Assembly (NCBI GenBank): GCA_035235625.1
Contig: CP141143.1
Span: forward strand, 24,349,092 to 24,413,091
Origin: Saururus chinensis
Lineage: Eukaryota; Streptophyta; Magnoliopsida; Piperales; Saururaceae
Direction of reading: 5' to 3'
Length of the DNA stretch: 64,000 nt
Numbering within the stretch: the stretch's first letter is position 1; each line of letters starts with the position of its first letter. Under the pieces are notes generated by a model that had not been told where the DNA came from, made no database searches, and was given only the letters and a program-made list of their open reading frames with translations. This document shows, piece after piece, positions 21,669 to 35,184 of the stretch. The position numbers were made by a program, and so were the translations under genes.

Positions 21669-24110
21669 GTAGTCATTCTGATCGCAAGGAAATAAGTAGA
21701 CTTCATGAGTCTGTCGATGATAACCCACACTGTGTCGTTACCGCTTGGCAATCTAGGTAGTCCGAAAACAAAATCCATGGCTACATTCTCTCACTTCCAC
21801 TCGGAATCGAAAGTGGTTGTAATAAACTGCCCGGATGATGATTCTCTGCCTTGACTTGTTGGCACGCAAGGCATTTGGACACTTAGGCTGCAATATCATT
21901 CTTTGTACCTTTCCACCAAAATATTCTCTTCACGTCATGGTATATTTTAGTTTCTCCAGGGTGGATGGAGAACTTAGAATGATGTGCTTCTGACAAGATA
22001 CACTTCTTTAACTCTACGGAGCTCGGCACACACCACCGTGCCTTATATGTCAAACTCCTATCGGGCTTCTCCTCGAAGTCCAACATTGCCTTCTCCTTCA
22101 TCCTAGCCTTAAAGGCTTGATTTCCTCATCTCTCTTTTGAGCTTCAACCACGACATTAACTAAGTTAGAGCTTATAGAAAGGGTTGGTGAACTAACTACA
22201 TGTGTCCTCCATAGCTAACTCCGAGTTGAGCTGAATGACATTTTCATACAAGAGTCCTTCCTGAACATGCAAACAAGCTATAGAAGTGGCTAATTTTCTA
22301 CTCAAGGCATTTGCCACCACATTAGCTTTACTGGGATTATAAGAGATAGTGAAATCATAGTCCTTCAGGAACTCTAGCCATCTCCTCTGCCTCATGTTCA
22401 AGTCCCTTTAAGTGAATAGATACTTCAAGCTCTTGTGATAAGTGAATACTTCAAACTTCTCACCATAGAGATAGTGCCGCCAAATCTTCAATGCAAAAAC
22501 CATGTCCGCTAACTCCAAGTCATGAGTGGGATAATTCCGCTCATGTACTCTAAGCTGTTGAGATACATAAGCCACCACTCTTCCCTATTGCATGAGTACA
22601 CAACCCAAGCCACGAAGTGAAGCATCACTATAGACCACATATCCCCACTCTAGGATGGTAAGGTTAAAACTGAAGCTGAAGTCAATCTTTTCTTCAACTC
22701 ATAGAAGCTATCTTTACAAGCTTGATTCCACTCAAACTTCTCATTCTTCCTAGTAAACTTGGTCATAGGCTTTGCAATGCTAGAAAAACCCTCAATGAAA
22801 CAACAGTAGTACCTGGCAAGTCCTAAGAAATTGCGAACCTCCGATGCACTCTTCGGTTGCTCCCACTTCAACATGACTTCGACTTTCGAGGGATCAACAT
22901 CCACACCATCTCTCGATATCACATGACCAAGGAAATACACCTTCTTGAGCCAAAATTCAGACTTGTCAAACTTCACAAAGATCTTATGCTCCCATAAAGT
23001 TTGCAAAACAACTCTCAAATGTGCCTCATGCTCCTTCTTCGCTAGCCGAATAGGTCAGAATATCATCCACGAAGATAATCACAAATCGATCAAGATATGG
23101 CTGAAAAACTCAGTTCATCAAGTCCATAAATGAGGCTGGTGCATTGGTGAGACCAAAAGACATCACTAGAAACTCATAATGCCTATTTTGGGTACAGAAA
23201 GCCATCTCTGCCACATCATCAGGACAGATCCAAAGTTGGTGATAACCCGATCTCAAATCGATCTTAGAGAAGACCTGTGTTTGCTGTAATTGATCAAATA
23301 AATCATCAATCCTAGGTAAAGGGTACTTGTTTTTTATGATTACCCGATTTAGCATTCGGTAGTCGGGACACAACCGAAGAGAACCATCCTTCTTTCGAAC
23401 AAATAAGACCAGCGCACCCCAAGGAGAAATACTCGGCCTGATATAACCCTTATCTATAAGATCTTGCAGCTAAGCCTTAATCTCTTTAAGTTCTGCTGGA
23501 GCCATACAATAGGGAGCATTAGAAATAGGAGTAGTGCCTGAAATGAGATCAATATAGAACTTTATCTCCCTCTCCGATGGAAAACCCGATAAGTCACTAG
23601 GGAAGACATCAAAAATCTCCACTACAACACGAACGAAATCTAAAGAAGACAACTCTGTGTTCATCCCCAAGACACTGGCAAGGTAAGCCTCGCATCCCTT
23701 GTCAATCCACTTCTTGGCTTCGGAAGAAAACACCAAGAACTTGCCACGAGGATGCTTAACCCCTTGAAAGATAAAAGGCTTAGCTCCTAGCAAATTGAAC
23801 ATTTCCTTTCTCCCTCGACAATCCTCATGCACATGATACTTAGACATCATATCAATGCCAAAAGTCACATCAAAGCCATTGTCAATAATATGATCAATTC
23901 AATATGCAACACATGCCCATCAATCACCATGGAAACCATCTCAATATACTCCTCTGCCCGAAGTGAAGACGAAGGTGTAGACACTATCAAAGGAACATAC
24001 AACAACTTATAACCAACACCCTTCTCATGAAAAAAATGCAGGGAGACAAAAGAATGAGAGGAACAAGTATCAAATAGTACTCTTACATAGTGGGAGGCAA
24101 TGAGGATCAT
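21669..24110 (-). pseudogene. gypsy protease, RT, RNase H and integrase N-terminal part (fossil)
   Basis: On the minus strand, from high to low coordinate: a protease-like LFDTCSSHSFVS stretch near 24060, RT stretches ([20 protein letters not shown] near 23350; FLGHVISRDGVDVDPSKVE near 22920), RNase H ([15 protein letters not shown] near 22390) and the integrase zinc-finger region (AHHSKFSIHPGETKIYHD near 21970). All match Ty3/gypsy pol. Broken in several places. Confidence 0.88.
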
Positions 24111-24537
24111 ACCTTACACCACTCCTGAGGAGTTGGTTGCCTCCTGCGCCAATATAGCAAAAACTCTCCCATCATTAGCCGGCTTCTTCCCTTTGGCATC
24201 TTGCTACCCGGTAGATGGTCTCACCGGTGGCCTTGCCTGAGGTGCTCCCGGCTACCTAGGACTGGCGTTAGGTGACACCGGTGGATGTTTCGGCACACCA
24301 TCAGCCCTATGAGGACACTTGCTATCATAATACCCCTTTTGCCAACATCCAAAGCAAGTCACACTAGCATGGCGGTCATGAGGGTCCTACTGCACTTGCT
24401 TAGTGTTATGCCTCGCATTACGAACATCGTGCCACTTATGGTTATGGCGTGTATGGCTATCCTCAGATCTCATTCTTTTGGGCAGTTGCCCTCTCTTCTG
24501 CGTATAGTCATCTGAATTCCACTCCACTATGACAACG
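24111..24537 (-). pseudogene. gypsy gag zinc-knuckle region (fossil)
   Basis: The minus strand near 24300-24370 encodes a CCHC-like CFGCWQKGYYDSKC stretch, typical of the gag nucleocapsid end, just upstream of the protease. The rest of gag is not visible before repeat A begins. Confidence 0.6.
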
Positions 24538-25512
24538 TGCATATTAAATTTTTTTCTATATATATTAACATAATAAAATGTGCTTTTATTGAAATTGCAT
24601 AGGTAGCGTAAGTGCATATTTTGTCATTTATTGGCTTACTTCAGTAATCAAAATAATATTAAGTGATGTGTAATTTTGAGTCAAAGGAGTTTTTGCTTGT
24701 TGCTAAAGATCAAATGTTAAAGATGAAACATTTTGACAAGTAATACACACACATGCACGTTGTATACATACATATACTTAAGAATAATAGTGTTTATCAA
24801 ATATGAGGGTGAGAAAGAAAACTAGTGAAAAACTGAAAAAATATGAAAAATTTTCATTTGTCATCAATCGGGGTAATATAGGAACCAATAGATTAAGTTT
24901 CTAGAATAAGGTATTGTAGTAGTTATTGTAGCAAACATTTGAGTGGTTACTGTAGGGATTCATCGGTAGAACCCAAATTTTGCCTAAAATAGGTCATTCT
25001 GAGTAAAATTTATTTCTAATTAGAAGTTTAACACCCAAACTGACTAAGATGTCTATATAAGGGTGTTTTGGTTATGAGAAAAGAGAGATAATGCCTTAGA
25101 AAGAGTAGAAAAGAACTTGAGTAATTTTCTTTATTAGTTTAAGAGATATAGAGCTTCCATGGCTATTGTGGTTTAAAAGAGATATCTAAATTAGTCACTA
25201 GAATCCTACAATTATTCATGTCTATGCCTTTAACTTCATGAATGTTTGTGAAGAGATTTCACATATACACACCTGCACTTGAAGAGGAAGAGGATTCTTC
25301 ACACCTACACATATAGGATAAAGTGGGAAAGGAGAAGAGCCATGAGATTGGAACTTTAGTCCAAGTTTCATTGAAGTGTTGTATATGCTGAAGGAGTTGT
25401 TTGGAAGATCAAAATCTTTGAAAATGGAGATGAGGCTAATCAATATGAACATTTATTAAACCTTCAATAGGCCTGTGCTAAGCATGAAAAAGACCAAAGA
25501 CAAAGTTTGAAA

Positions 25513-25876
25513 GTAGTAAGATGGACTTGGTAGACAAGGGACATGTAGAGATGATCTTCTAGTGTCATGGTAATTGTTGAGTCTTTGTAAGTTCTATATA
25601 ATATTAGTATATAAGGTTAATTGGCCTAAAGAGGTTGTGTGGTTTTTTCCTAGTTGGGTTTTCACATAAAAATATATATTGAGTATTTTATAAAGTAGTA
25701 AGATGGACATTGGTAGACAAGGGATATGTAGAGATGATCATCTAGTGTCATGGTAATTATTCAGTCTTTGTAAGTTCTATATAAAATTAGTGTTTAAGGT
25801 TAATCGGCCTAAAGAAGTTGTGGAGTTTTACTCTAGTTGGGTTTCTACAGAAAAATATATGTTTGAGTATTTTATC
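25513..25876. repeat. ~182-bp tandem duplication in repeat A
   Basis: Two units, each with GTAGTAAGATGGACTTGG or GTAGTAAGATGGACATTGG, then GATGATC(T/A)TCTAGTGTCATGG and GTAAGTTCTATATAA. The same duplication exists in repeat B (about 32306-32670), so it arose before the two copies parted. Confidence 0.9.
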
Positions 25877-27905
25877 TCACTTAATTAATTATGAAATAAA
25901 TTAATTTCCTGGGCAAGAAGCCACACCTTGTAGCTCTCTACATTTTGATTTTGGGCTTGAGTCATTGTGGTTACTCTCTAGCATTGAATGTTATTAAACT
26001 CACATGTAGGGTTATTGTGGTTGTTGGGACAAAAAGACATTGGTTTCTACAACCCACTCCTAGCCATTGCTCTTTGCCCTTCTCCTCTGCACCTTCAACT
26101 TTTGTTGTTGCACTGCCATCACATTTGCAACTCCTACCATCAACCATTGTGGGCCTCTTAGTCCACTCATCTTCCAGCCATGAGCCTATTGGTCACGCCT
26201 TCCTTTGCTCTTCCTATAACACACAAAATTTTCTCAAAACAAAATTCAAAAATTTATACCATTGATAGATCCTCGATGTGTCGATGAGCTTGTTGGTGAA
26301 GGGTGTAGTCTACTGTTGGCAACTTACCAACATGCCGTTGAGGGCATTTGTGAAACCGTTAGAGTTTGTTACAATAAAAATGTGGTTCGTTGCACGATTA
26401 TGATATCAAAGAAGTTGTTATACTCCTTAAAAGGACAAAGTTCAAAGAATTATGGATACTTTGAGATCGAGATAGAGAGTCCAAGAAGGAGCAAGTGATC
26501 CTTGATCAAGTGCACGAGAGCTATATCACACAGTGGAATATCAATGTGCTAGTGAGAGGGAAAAGTGGGAAACCGAAGAAGTTCTCCAAGGGTTTCGAGG
26601 TAGAATAGGACAATCTCAATACTTTTCCATCCTTTTGAATAACAAAATATACTTACTTCTTATGAAATTTGACCATGAGAAGTAAATTATGAAGAAGAGG
26701 AGATTCTTTAAACTTTCATTAGTTATGTAAAGTTGTTTTCTAGAGAATTTTTAGTTAGTGGTGGCTTATATCTACTGAAAGTCATGATTTATTGTTTCTT
26801 GATTAATTTGGGAATTATTGGACCATTGTGGTAGCTTATTCAATCTTATGTTAAATAATTAACATTACCACTGACATGTTGGTGAGATGTTGATGATTTT
26901 AGAAGACGTACAATTTTCTCCGCCAATGTGCCAAAGGCATGTTGTTGTACCAAATGATGGTCATGAGGAGAAAGGTCTATGTCTTGATGACCACATCAGT
27001 ACCTAAGTTAGAAGTAAGACTTCCCACTAATGGTAACAACTAGCGTGCCGATGATTCAATTGTTGACACTTCAGTTTATGTTTTTCAAGTAAGGTTTTTA
27101 TCAATTTTTTACTGTTGAGGAGGAGTATATTGGTATACTTGATAATTAATGTAAATAAATATTGAAACACATGATAAAATGTGTGTGATTAAAGGGATAA
27201 GTAAACTCTAGGTTTGGGCATATCAAAAGTGTAGATACCTTAAGCCATTGTGTATGACACCTATGGACATGTAGGCCTCGTGTGAGTATGGGGTCTAAAA
27301 ATGGATCCTTTTAGCCACATAGAGAAGTGTCATAATATGACAATGATCATGAGTTTCTAGCTCCCCAAGTCTTAGGAGTTTATTGTTTGTACATCATCTC
27401 CCCAAGGCTTGGGATTTTGTTTGAATGGATTATAGCTTTAAGGAGATATAACTCTAGTGCAATGCAACCAAAGAGTTTTCGGTAATCATGGAAAACTAAG
27501 AATTTTAGCCACTTAGGTCTACAAGCCTTTGTGGACCTTAGTTTTATGGAGTTGATGAAGTAAGCTATAGTATTTAGTAAGAGTTTGAAGTTGCTTCATG
27601 GAGTGGTACATACTTCAAGGAGTCATAGAGATCTCCCTACTTTAGTGTAGGGAGATTCGCTCATTTGAATTTTTGAATTTGCCTTCAAACGCCACGAGTG
27701 GCAGGTCCGCATCCGACCGTGCTACACACGGTACTCCGCTCATCGGGCCAGCACCTAGGCTGCATGATGCGTAGAGCCAGCTCATTGGGCTTGCACAACA
27801 CTCAGGGGGGTGGGGTGCACTATGCAAGCCACGCACCGAGGGGCCCCAACTGCTTACAGTGCACGCTCTACATGCCATGTGGAGCACGGAATTGCCTGAA
27901 GCACC

Positions 27906-27912
27906 TATAAAA
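27906..27912 (+). promoter_or_regulatory. TATA box of repeat A
   Basis: TATAAAAGG follows a GC-rich block in an AT-rich repeat. The same arrangement is kept in repeat B at 38494-38500, which supports a U3 promoter. Confidence 0.5.
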
Positions 27913-28293
27913 GGTGTGAGGCTCATTTATTTTTCTAGAATTTACACTCCCACACTCCTCAAACCTCATTTTACAATATCTAAGCCGTTAAGTCCAATTT
28001 AGGTCGTTCAAGGGGCGTTTCCACCTAAATCGAACGTATTCAACAGGATGAGAGGTTGCTTTAAAGATTTGATTAGTCTAGAAGTGCAAAATTAGTTGTC
28101 CAAGTAAGAAGTGTAATGTTTCTTGCCTTCAAATTTGCAAAGAAAGTTAGGTGGGGTTTTTTATCATCTTTCAAGACATAAATGCTTACATAAGCTATTG
28201 TATGAATTGAATATATGTAATTCTAGTTAAGTACTTGAGTAGTTTCCATGTATGTTTTGAGATTGCCTCATATATTTATTTTAATGAATATTT

Positions 28294-29320
28294 TAAGAAT
28301 AGGGTTGTGATTTACTTGTATAACCCACAAAACTCGACCTCTACTATCTAACAATAACACGGCCCAAGGTGAAAAAGATCCAAAAGATTTTTTTTGAGAA
28401 TTTTATTTTATCTTAAAATTTTATTTTATTAGATAGCCAATCAATAACTTCTATGGATTTTAATAGCCAAACGGTTAACAAAAAAAATTAATTGAAAAGA
28501 AAGGGTAAGGTTACCCACATACCCAAGCTAACCGAACTAAGTAGCATTAGGGCTCACATTTTCAACCCGTTTGATAAATAGGGTTGGGTCATGACTTGGC
28601 CAAATTTAAGTGCGGGTTAAAGCCAACCCGACCTGACTTGATTCACAACACTAGCTCCCTAAGACTTTTACAAATACATTGGTCTCCAATATCCATTTTC
28701 CTAACATCCTCCTTGATCATAATTAACCTTATAATATCATAAGTTGTTAACAAGGAAAAGGAATTTAATGATATAAAACTCCATACCATTTAAACAAAAT
28801 AATGATTTCCCATCTCTTCTCTCTTTTATAAGGAGTACGATTATCTGTGTTTCTCCCTGTTCTCCTCTCCTCCTATGTTCCAATTAAACTTACGATCACT
28901 TTTTAATTTAATTAAATGTCTCAAATTAAGGCTAAATAACCAAGTAAATATATTTATTATAATAAATAATTAAACTATGTTTAAAAGTAGGTCCCACATA
29001 TGTATATAGGCCTACAAATTAAAATTCAGAATAAAATTATAACAAATATTTGAAAAATCACATCTCCTTATTCGACCTTTGTTTTTCCGTTCTTGTACCG
29101 TTACAATGGGCTTAAAGTTTACTTTCAATTTAGATAGACATAACACAAACTAATTAGTATGTGAATGAAAAAATAAGATAAATAAGTTACTTGGATAAAA
29201 AATATTGATCGTTACAATAATTCACTTGTAGATTGGGAATACATTATCGGAGCAAAGTCACGAAGCAAGAACTGGATTATATCAACAGAGGTTGTAATGC
29301 GACTTCTAATTACTATTCTA
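28294..29320. other. Unassigned intergenic DNA
   Basis: AT-rich with no recognised gene. GGGTTG/CAACCC words near 28560-28650 resemble a small DNA-transposon end but could not be bounded. Confidence 0.4.
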
Positions 29321-29537
29321 ACTCACGTAACTTAAAGACCATCCATCACACAAAGACACATAACGCCAATGGAAATTAACCCAATAAGAGAAATTAAGAC
29401 AAGAAACATGTGAAGAATAGATGATTATAGCAATTAACAAAAGACCAGATGACTATTGTTTCTTTCTCGTTAAGAATGTACAAAAGATTCATTATACACC
29501 ATCAGTTTGAACAAATATAAGAAACCAAACTAGGCAA

Positions 29538-30095
29538 CTATAAACGCTGAATGGCGAACCCTAGGTTTCCAGATCGGTCCCTGAATGCCCAGAACCGGAG
29601 CTTGTCACCAATCTTCACCTGCAGGTCCTGGTCTTTCACAAAACCGTTCCAGCCATTGTTGATGATGTACATGCGTTCTCTAGACCAGTACTGGAACCTC
29701 AGGTCCCACTTCCCTCCCTTCCAGTCCACCACCTTCACCCCCATCCCGGCCCCGTACTTGGGCTCCACCGCCATCCTCTCCGCCGCCCGAAGTCGGGGCT
29801 TCAGTAGGCAGGAGCTGTCTCGCGGAATGAACAGCCGACCCAGATGGCCTTTGACGTCGCTCCCTGTCATCGTCTTCTCCCCCAGGTACTCCAGCTCCCT
29901 CGCCTCCAACTCTTCCAAGGTCTCCAAGATCTCAGCGCAGGGAGGAGGCGCAGCCGCGGTCCTGGCCACGAGGAGGGCCATCTTCCTCTCCACGCGCTCC
30001 ATGTGCTCGAGCAGGTCGTCCTCTGTTGCTACTCCTCTCCTCCTCTTCATCCCTCTTCCTCCGTCCGAATTGAGGGAACTCATCTTCAAGGACAA
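29538..30095 (-). CDS. B3-domain protein, copy 1 (DUF313 / At2g31720-like)
   Basis: Probable nuclear, plant-specific B3 DNA-binding transcription factor of the small single-domain type. The 185-residue product has a basic KRRR patch at residues 17-20 (possible nuclear signal) and a Glu/Leu-rich, possibly coiled segment at 25-70. A B3 domain fills about 74-185, with KTMTGSDVKGHLGRLFIP, GKWDLRF, YIINNGWNGFVK and GDKLRFWAFR matching the family. It is one exon with no break, at normal length for the family. The second in-frame Met (30083) aligns with the start of copy 2 and may be the true start. The GC-rich coding region contrasts with AT-rich flanks. A TATAAT word lies about 85 bases upstream on the minus strand. 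DNA target and role are unknown. Confidence 0.85.
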   Translation of the reverse strand: MSLKMSSLNSDGGRGMKRRRGVATEDDLLEHMERVERKMALLVARTAAAPPPCAEILETLEELEARELEYLGEKTMTGSDVKGHLGRLFIPRDSSCLLKPRLRAAERMAVEPKYGAGMGVKVVDWKGGKWDLRFQYWSRERMYIINNGWNGFVKDQDLQVKIGDKLRFWAFRDRSGNLGFAIQRL

Positions 30096-30522
30096 ATCGA
30101 GAACGCTACTTTAATCACTAGTCACTCTGTTCTTCGATCTAAAAACGAGTCATATTAGGACTGCAATAAAAAAGAACACGTATTATAAGTTTGTCTAATT
30201 TTTAAACAAAGTTTGTCTAGGAATAGGAATAAGAAAACGACGTACATGGGAAGGTGACCAAATATAAGCTTTGGTTGCTGATAAATGAGAGAGCTAAATA
30301 TGTGTGCAGAAATTTTGTGCCAAATGAATGGTAACAAAAACAATGGGAAATTTTTATGGTCCTCCGAGAGATGTCCAGGAGTAGGAGCCATGGTAATGAT
30401 GACATGCTAGTGTTAGTGATACACAAGCAGCTCTTGCCTAATGGACGATATCAGATACTAGGTAGGAGGACAAAAAATGCTTCCATGATTTAAAAGTTCA
30501 TTAATGCGGTATACACTTTTTT

Positions 30523-30660
30523 AAGCTCTATTTTGTTAAATGTATGTGGTTGGGTACTTGAAAAAGTGTATTATAAGGTTATTTTTCCTTCTTGTTTTAC
30601 CATTTAATAAAATTACTATTTGTATAAACGTAACTATCAATATGGTACTGGTGGAATATA
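30523..30660. mobile_element. Remnant of a Stowaway-like MITE
   Basis: It matches the interior of the MITE at 50857-51062 (AGCTCTATTTTGTT, then GTGGTTGGGTACTTGAAAAAG, then ACCATTTAATAAAATTACTA). The left terminus is not visible and the right is degraded. It lies upstream of B3 copy 1, just as the better copy lies upstream of B3 copy 2. Confidence 0.6.
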
Positions 30661-30794
30661 CCTAGATAAGTTGAGTCGTTAATATGTATTGGTCGCATGT
30701 GGGCAGGTGGATTTTTATCACCCACCTGCCTAAAGCCACTAGATGATGATCCGATAGCTGTTAATGTGCCGGGTGCATATTAACTTTTTATAAA

Positions 30795-30795
<1 letters not shown>

Positions 30796-30869
<74 letters not shown>
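30796..30869. repeat. (TA)37 microsatellite
   Basis: Seventy-four bases of uninterrupted TA. It produces a spurious Tyr-Ile open frame on the minus strand. Confidence 0.97.
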
Positions 30870-30872
<3 letters not shown>

Positions 30873-31367
30873 TAACTAGGTACTCAGATGTGTATAATGT
30901 GGAATTAGGTTTGGTTTTGTACCTCACCAAGATTTCTGATTAACAAAATTATTACTTTTTGTAGTGTGACCAGGAAAAGGTTCTTACTCTATCAGAAAAT
31001 CATTTTTTCAACATAATCCGGATGATTTCAGCTACTATTCTAGTCGCGAGTAAAGTTCCAGTGTCATTGTTCATATTAATTCTAAGGGTAGTAAAAATGC
31101 ATGAACTTAAATTTATTAATTAAAATTAACATAAAGTTTTGCATATAAAATATCAATTTGTAAAAGATAATAGTTCAAAGAGTTTTGTCAGCATTCATGC
31201 TAATGGGCGCCCACCACCATGTGACAGATCTTGATCCCAAGGCCTTGTAAATTCAGGGGGCAAATGAATTATTTATAACCCATCTCCCCCATATTATATG
31301 CCATCGAATCTTGATCCTACAGAACACATCATTATGTCTCAACACGTATTCAAAATATATGTTTAGT
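30870..31367. other. Unassigned intergenic DNA
   Basis: No gene or bounded element seen between the microsatellite and repeat B. Confidence 0.4.
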
Positions 31368-32305
31368 TGCATATTAATTTTTTTCTATATATACTAACAT
31401 AAGTTAATTTGCTTTTATTAAAAATTGCTTAGTTAGTAGTGTAAGTGCATATTTTGTCATTTATTGACTTACTTCAATAATAAAAATAATATTAATTGAT
31501 GTGTAATTTTAAGTCAAAGGAGTCTTTGCATGTTGCTAAAGATCACATATTCACATGCACATCATATACATACATATACTTAAGAATAATAGTGTTTATC
31601 AAATATGAGGGTGAGAAAGAAAACAAGTGAAAATTTGAATAAATATGAAAAATTTTCATTTGTGATCAATTGGGGTAATATAGCAACCGATCGATTAAGT
31701 TTTTAGAATCGGGTATTGTAATAGTTATTGTAATAAACATTCGAGTGGTTGCTGTAGGGATTGATCAGTAGAACCCGATTTTGCCTAAAAAGGTCATTCT
31801 AAGAAGAATTTATTTCTAATTAGAAGTTTAACACCTAAATTGACTCATGTTTATATAAGGGTGTTTTAGATATGACAAAAGAGAGATGATGCCTTAGAAA
31901 GAGTATAAAAGACCTTTATGTAATTTCTCTTTGAGTTTAAGAGATAATAGAGCTTCCATGGCTATTGTGGTTTGAAAGAGATATCTAAATTAGTCATTAG
32001 AATCTCACAATTATTCATGTCCATACATTTACATTTAAGAATGTTTGTGAAGAGATTTCACACATACACACTTACACTTGAAGAGGAAGAGGATTCTTCA
32101 CATTTACACATATAGGATAAAATGGTAAAAAAGAAGAGACATGAGATTGGAACTTTAGTCAAAATTTCATTGAAGTGTTATATGCTAAAAGAGTTCTTAG
32201 GAAGATCAAGTTCTTTGAAAATGGAGATGAGGCTAATCAATCTGGTCATTTATTGAAGTTTCAATAGGGTTGTGCTAAGGAAGAAAAAGACCAAAGATAA
32301 AGTTT

Positions 32306-32670
32306 GAAAATAGTAAGATGGACTTGGTAGACAAGGGACATGTAGAGATGATCTTCTAGTGTCATGGTAATTGTTGAGTCTTTGTAAGTTCTATATAATA
32401 TTAGTGTATAAGGTTAATCAGCCTAGAGAGGTTAAGTGGTTTTTCCCTAGTTGGGTTTCCACAAAAAAATATGTGTTGAGTATTTTATAAAATAGTAAGA
32501 TGGACATTGGTAGATAAATGATATGTAGAGAGAGATGATCTTCTAGTGTTATAGTAATTATTTAGTTTTTGTAAGTTCTATATCATATTAGTGTATAAGG
32601 TTAATCGGCCTAGAGAGGTTGTGCGGTTTTTCTCTAGTCGGGTTTATACATAAAAATATATGTTGAGTAT
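32306..32670. repeat. ~182-bp tandem duplication in repeat B
   Basis: Two diverged units with the same landmarks as in repeat A (AGTAAGATGGACTTGG and AGTAAGATGGACATTGG). Confidence 0.85.
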
Positions 32671-33304
32671 TTTATCTTGCTTAATTAATTACGTAGCAAA
32701 TTAATTTCCTGGCAAGAGGCCACATCTTGTAGCTCTCTACATTTTGGTTTTGGGCATGAGGCACTGTGGTGGCCCTCTAGAGTTGAAGAATATTAAACTC
32801 ACATGTAGGGTTATTGTGGTTGTTAGAACAAAAAGACCTTAGTTTCTACAACACACAACCCACTTATAGCCCTAGCTCTTTGTGTAAGGACTCTCATCTT
32901 GAACCAGTTTATTTTTAATGTTATTTATCGGTTATCGTGTGGTTTACGCATTTTTTGCGTAAATTCGGTAGTTTTCAAAAATAAATTGAGTTTCTAAAAT
33001 TTTTAATCAAAAATAACTTCACATTTATAAGTTTTAAATGATTTTGGGCTAAACCTAAATTTTTGGGGTTTTTCTAATTTTCATTAATTTTCCAAAAGTT
33101 AGGGCTTGGCAGGACCCCCTGTGGGCCTCACTGATAAAATTAGTTTTTTTGGACGAAAATACCCCAGACATCAATGGAAGGTACTTTAAAAAATTTTAGA
33201 ATTTTTCTGGACTTAATTTTGTGTTAAATTGCCAAATTTTTTTAATTTTAGTTAAAAACCTTATTTCTACCCAACATTTCTATTAAGTGTAGCCCAACCC
33301 TTAC

Positions 33305-33312
33305 TATAAAAG
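33305..33312 (+). promoter_or_regulatory. TATA box of the solo LTR
   Basis: CTATAAAAGGG lies about 425 bases into the LTR. If it is the U3 promoter, U3 is short and R plus U5 about 2.7 kb. Confidence 0.5.
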
Positions 33313-35184
33313 GGAAAGGGCATGTCATTCCTAAATTTGGAATAGGCTTAGCTAGGAGATTAGAGCCTAATCCTTAATTAACTCAAAAGGGATTAGAGGT
33401 GAGTTTAGCTTAATCTTTGCATAATCTTTAATGTGTTCTTAATCTTGTCTTTCTCCACCGCTTCAATCTGTTTTGAAAATATTAAATCACTATTTTGCTC
33501 TTCTTTTCCCAGCCCTAATCTTCAAAATCTCATTTTTATGATTCCAAAACTCTAGATTTATGGTTTTCTTTTAATTTTCAAAGCGAAATCGAGATTTGTT
33601 GTGTATTAACTTAAAATCATGTTTTTGGAAGGTGTTAGAGGAGATTGAAGGTTCAATCCGATGCAAATCAATAAGGAAAGGTAATGGGTCTTTCGAATCT
33701 CAGTTTTTGGTGGTAAAGATCTCGATTTTATGATGTTATTTGAATGAGTTTTTACTTGATTTGAGCTCTAATGGTGAGTTTATCATATGTTTGTCTCTTG
33801 CTTCGATTTCTTAGGGTTTTATCTTAGAATGTGTTAAATTAGTGTTCTGGAAGGTTTGATGGGATTTTGATGGTGTTTGAGAATATAGATAAAAATTTTA
33901 AGTTGCTTCAATGGCGCCTTGGTTTTGAATTTCTACATGGGGAAGAAGGTCTTGAATCTGCCTTATTGGTGATCGATCGGGCCTTGTGGGCGAACAATCG
34001 GCTATACAACAGTTCGGCTGTTTTTGGAAATTTTATGCTCATTTCATTATTCTTACTCCATTTAATGGTTATAATGGTTATGAGAGGTGTGTTATGTTGA
34101 CATTAGGCTACTGGAGGTGTGGAATTGATGATGGAGGTTTATGGATTTAGTTTAAGTGTTGTTATGTGGTATTATATTATATGTGATAATTGTACATGTT
34201 GATATGGAATTACCTTAAACCTTTGAATGTTGGAACTCTTGTGATTAGAGTGTGTTTCTAGCGGGGATATCATTTGGAAAATGATGAGATGTGTTCTCTT
34301 ATAATGACAATGGTTTATGGGTAATGAATGTGATCATGCTATGGCTTAATGTGAAGAAATATCATGTTTGTAGGAGTGAGTGTACTATTTCACATGGATG
34401 GATTTAAGCTTTATGGTAGATTTTGCTTTGATTTAAGTAGGAATCATTATGTTGAATGTGTTTAAGCATGCATATATTGCATTATGAGTTTATATCAAAG
34501 CATCAATCATGTGCTTAGAATATGTATCAATACACACACGTATAGGGAATATACTATGAAATTGTAGTTAACTATGCTTCATTGTGATGCATGAGGGGAC
34601 TGATTGGGAGCACGTTCCATGTGTTAGAACCCACGTAGGACTTGCTCACGGATGTATCATGATATGCATCATGGATCGGTATTCATGAACGAAGTTTTAC
34701 CCAATGTTTAACTGGAATTGATTGATTGTATGCAGTGATTGAGATTGCGTGCTGGATTAATCGCTCGGTGAATTAATCAGAACTTTGTTGGTTCAAAAGG
34801 ACATGTTTTCAATTTAAGTTCCTATGTGGAACATGTACACACCCCAGGTTGAGTCAAGTCAAATTGAGCTACGTGGGGACAAGTTGTGTACTTGTCTTGA
34901 GGATGAGATTATCATGATTGTCATCTAGACCCTAAGAATCTAGAGTGGTATGGCTCGTGCATCGGCTACCACGTGTTCTAGGGTTCCCTGTGTAGGAATT
35001 TGGGCTCTCCCTCATCGCAGGAGATGTCCCTGGGCAAACACACATGCTCTAGATTCTCTGTGTGAGAATCGGACATCCTTAGTCAGGATCGTCCAAAGCG
35101 AGCAGCTTTAAGGGTTGACAACCCTAACCCTCTTCTATTTCTGGACCACGCCTCGCCTTCATGTTTGTCATGCAGGATGGATGA

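Larger units (their letters stand above)
18613..24537 (-). mobile_element. Decayed Ty3/gypsy chromovirus-like element, minus strand
   Basis: Read on the minus strand, the order is gag zinc-knuckle region, protease, reverse transcriptase, RNase H, integrase, a chromodomain-like tail and a 3' LTR start. This is the Ty3/gypsy order, and the tail suggests a Tekay/Del-type chromovirus. It is badly broken, with probably ten or more breaks, and no 5' LTR is seen. It stops at 24537, where repeat A begins. A 1.4-kb LTR-like insert lies within its integrase region. Its LTR is the same family as the solo LTR at 32883-36030, so that family is probably a Tekay-like gypsy LTR. Confidence 0.85.
24538..28293 (+). 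mobile_element. Repeat A: copy of a very long LTR-like repeat
   Basis: It starts TGCATATTAAATTTTTTTC and is collinear with repeat B over more than 3.5 kb. B's solo LTR is absent here, as is a ~0.6-kb stretch at about 37612-38205. Near the right end a GC-rich block (27690-27900) leads to a TATAAAA word at 27906-27912, as in a retroelement U3 promoter. Together with the TG start, this suggests an LTR. The match to B stops at about 28293, whereas B continues to about 40055. Open frames (25945-26265, 26262-26498, 27642-27926) are short and have no known domain. Confidence 0.65.

Noticed and set aside
25945-26498. Frames in repeat A resembling those at 36003-36568 in repeat B
   Set aside because: DNA-level similarity between repeat copies is enough to explain it; frame limits differ, and there is no known domain.
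28540-28650. A second hAT-like end (TTAGGGCTCACATTTTC)
   Set aside because: No partner inverted end or 8-bp duplication was found.
29551-30158. Plus-strand frames opposite B3 copy 1 (187 and 104 codons)
   Set aside because: Shadows of a GC-rich coding region; the minus-strand frame carries the B3 motifs.
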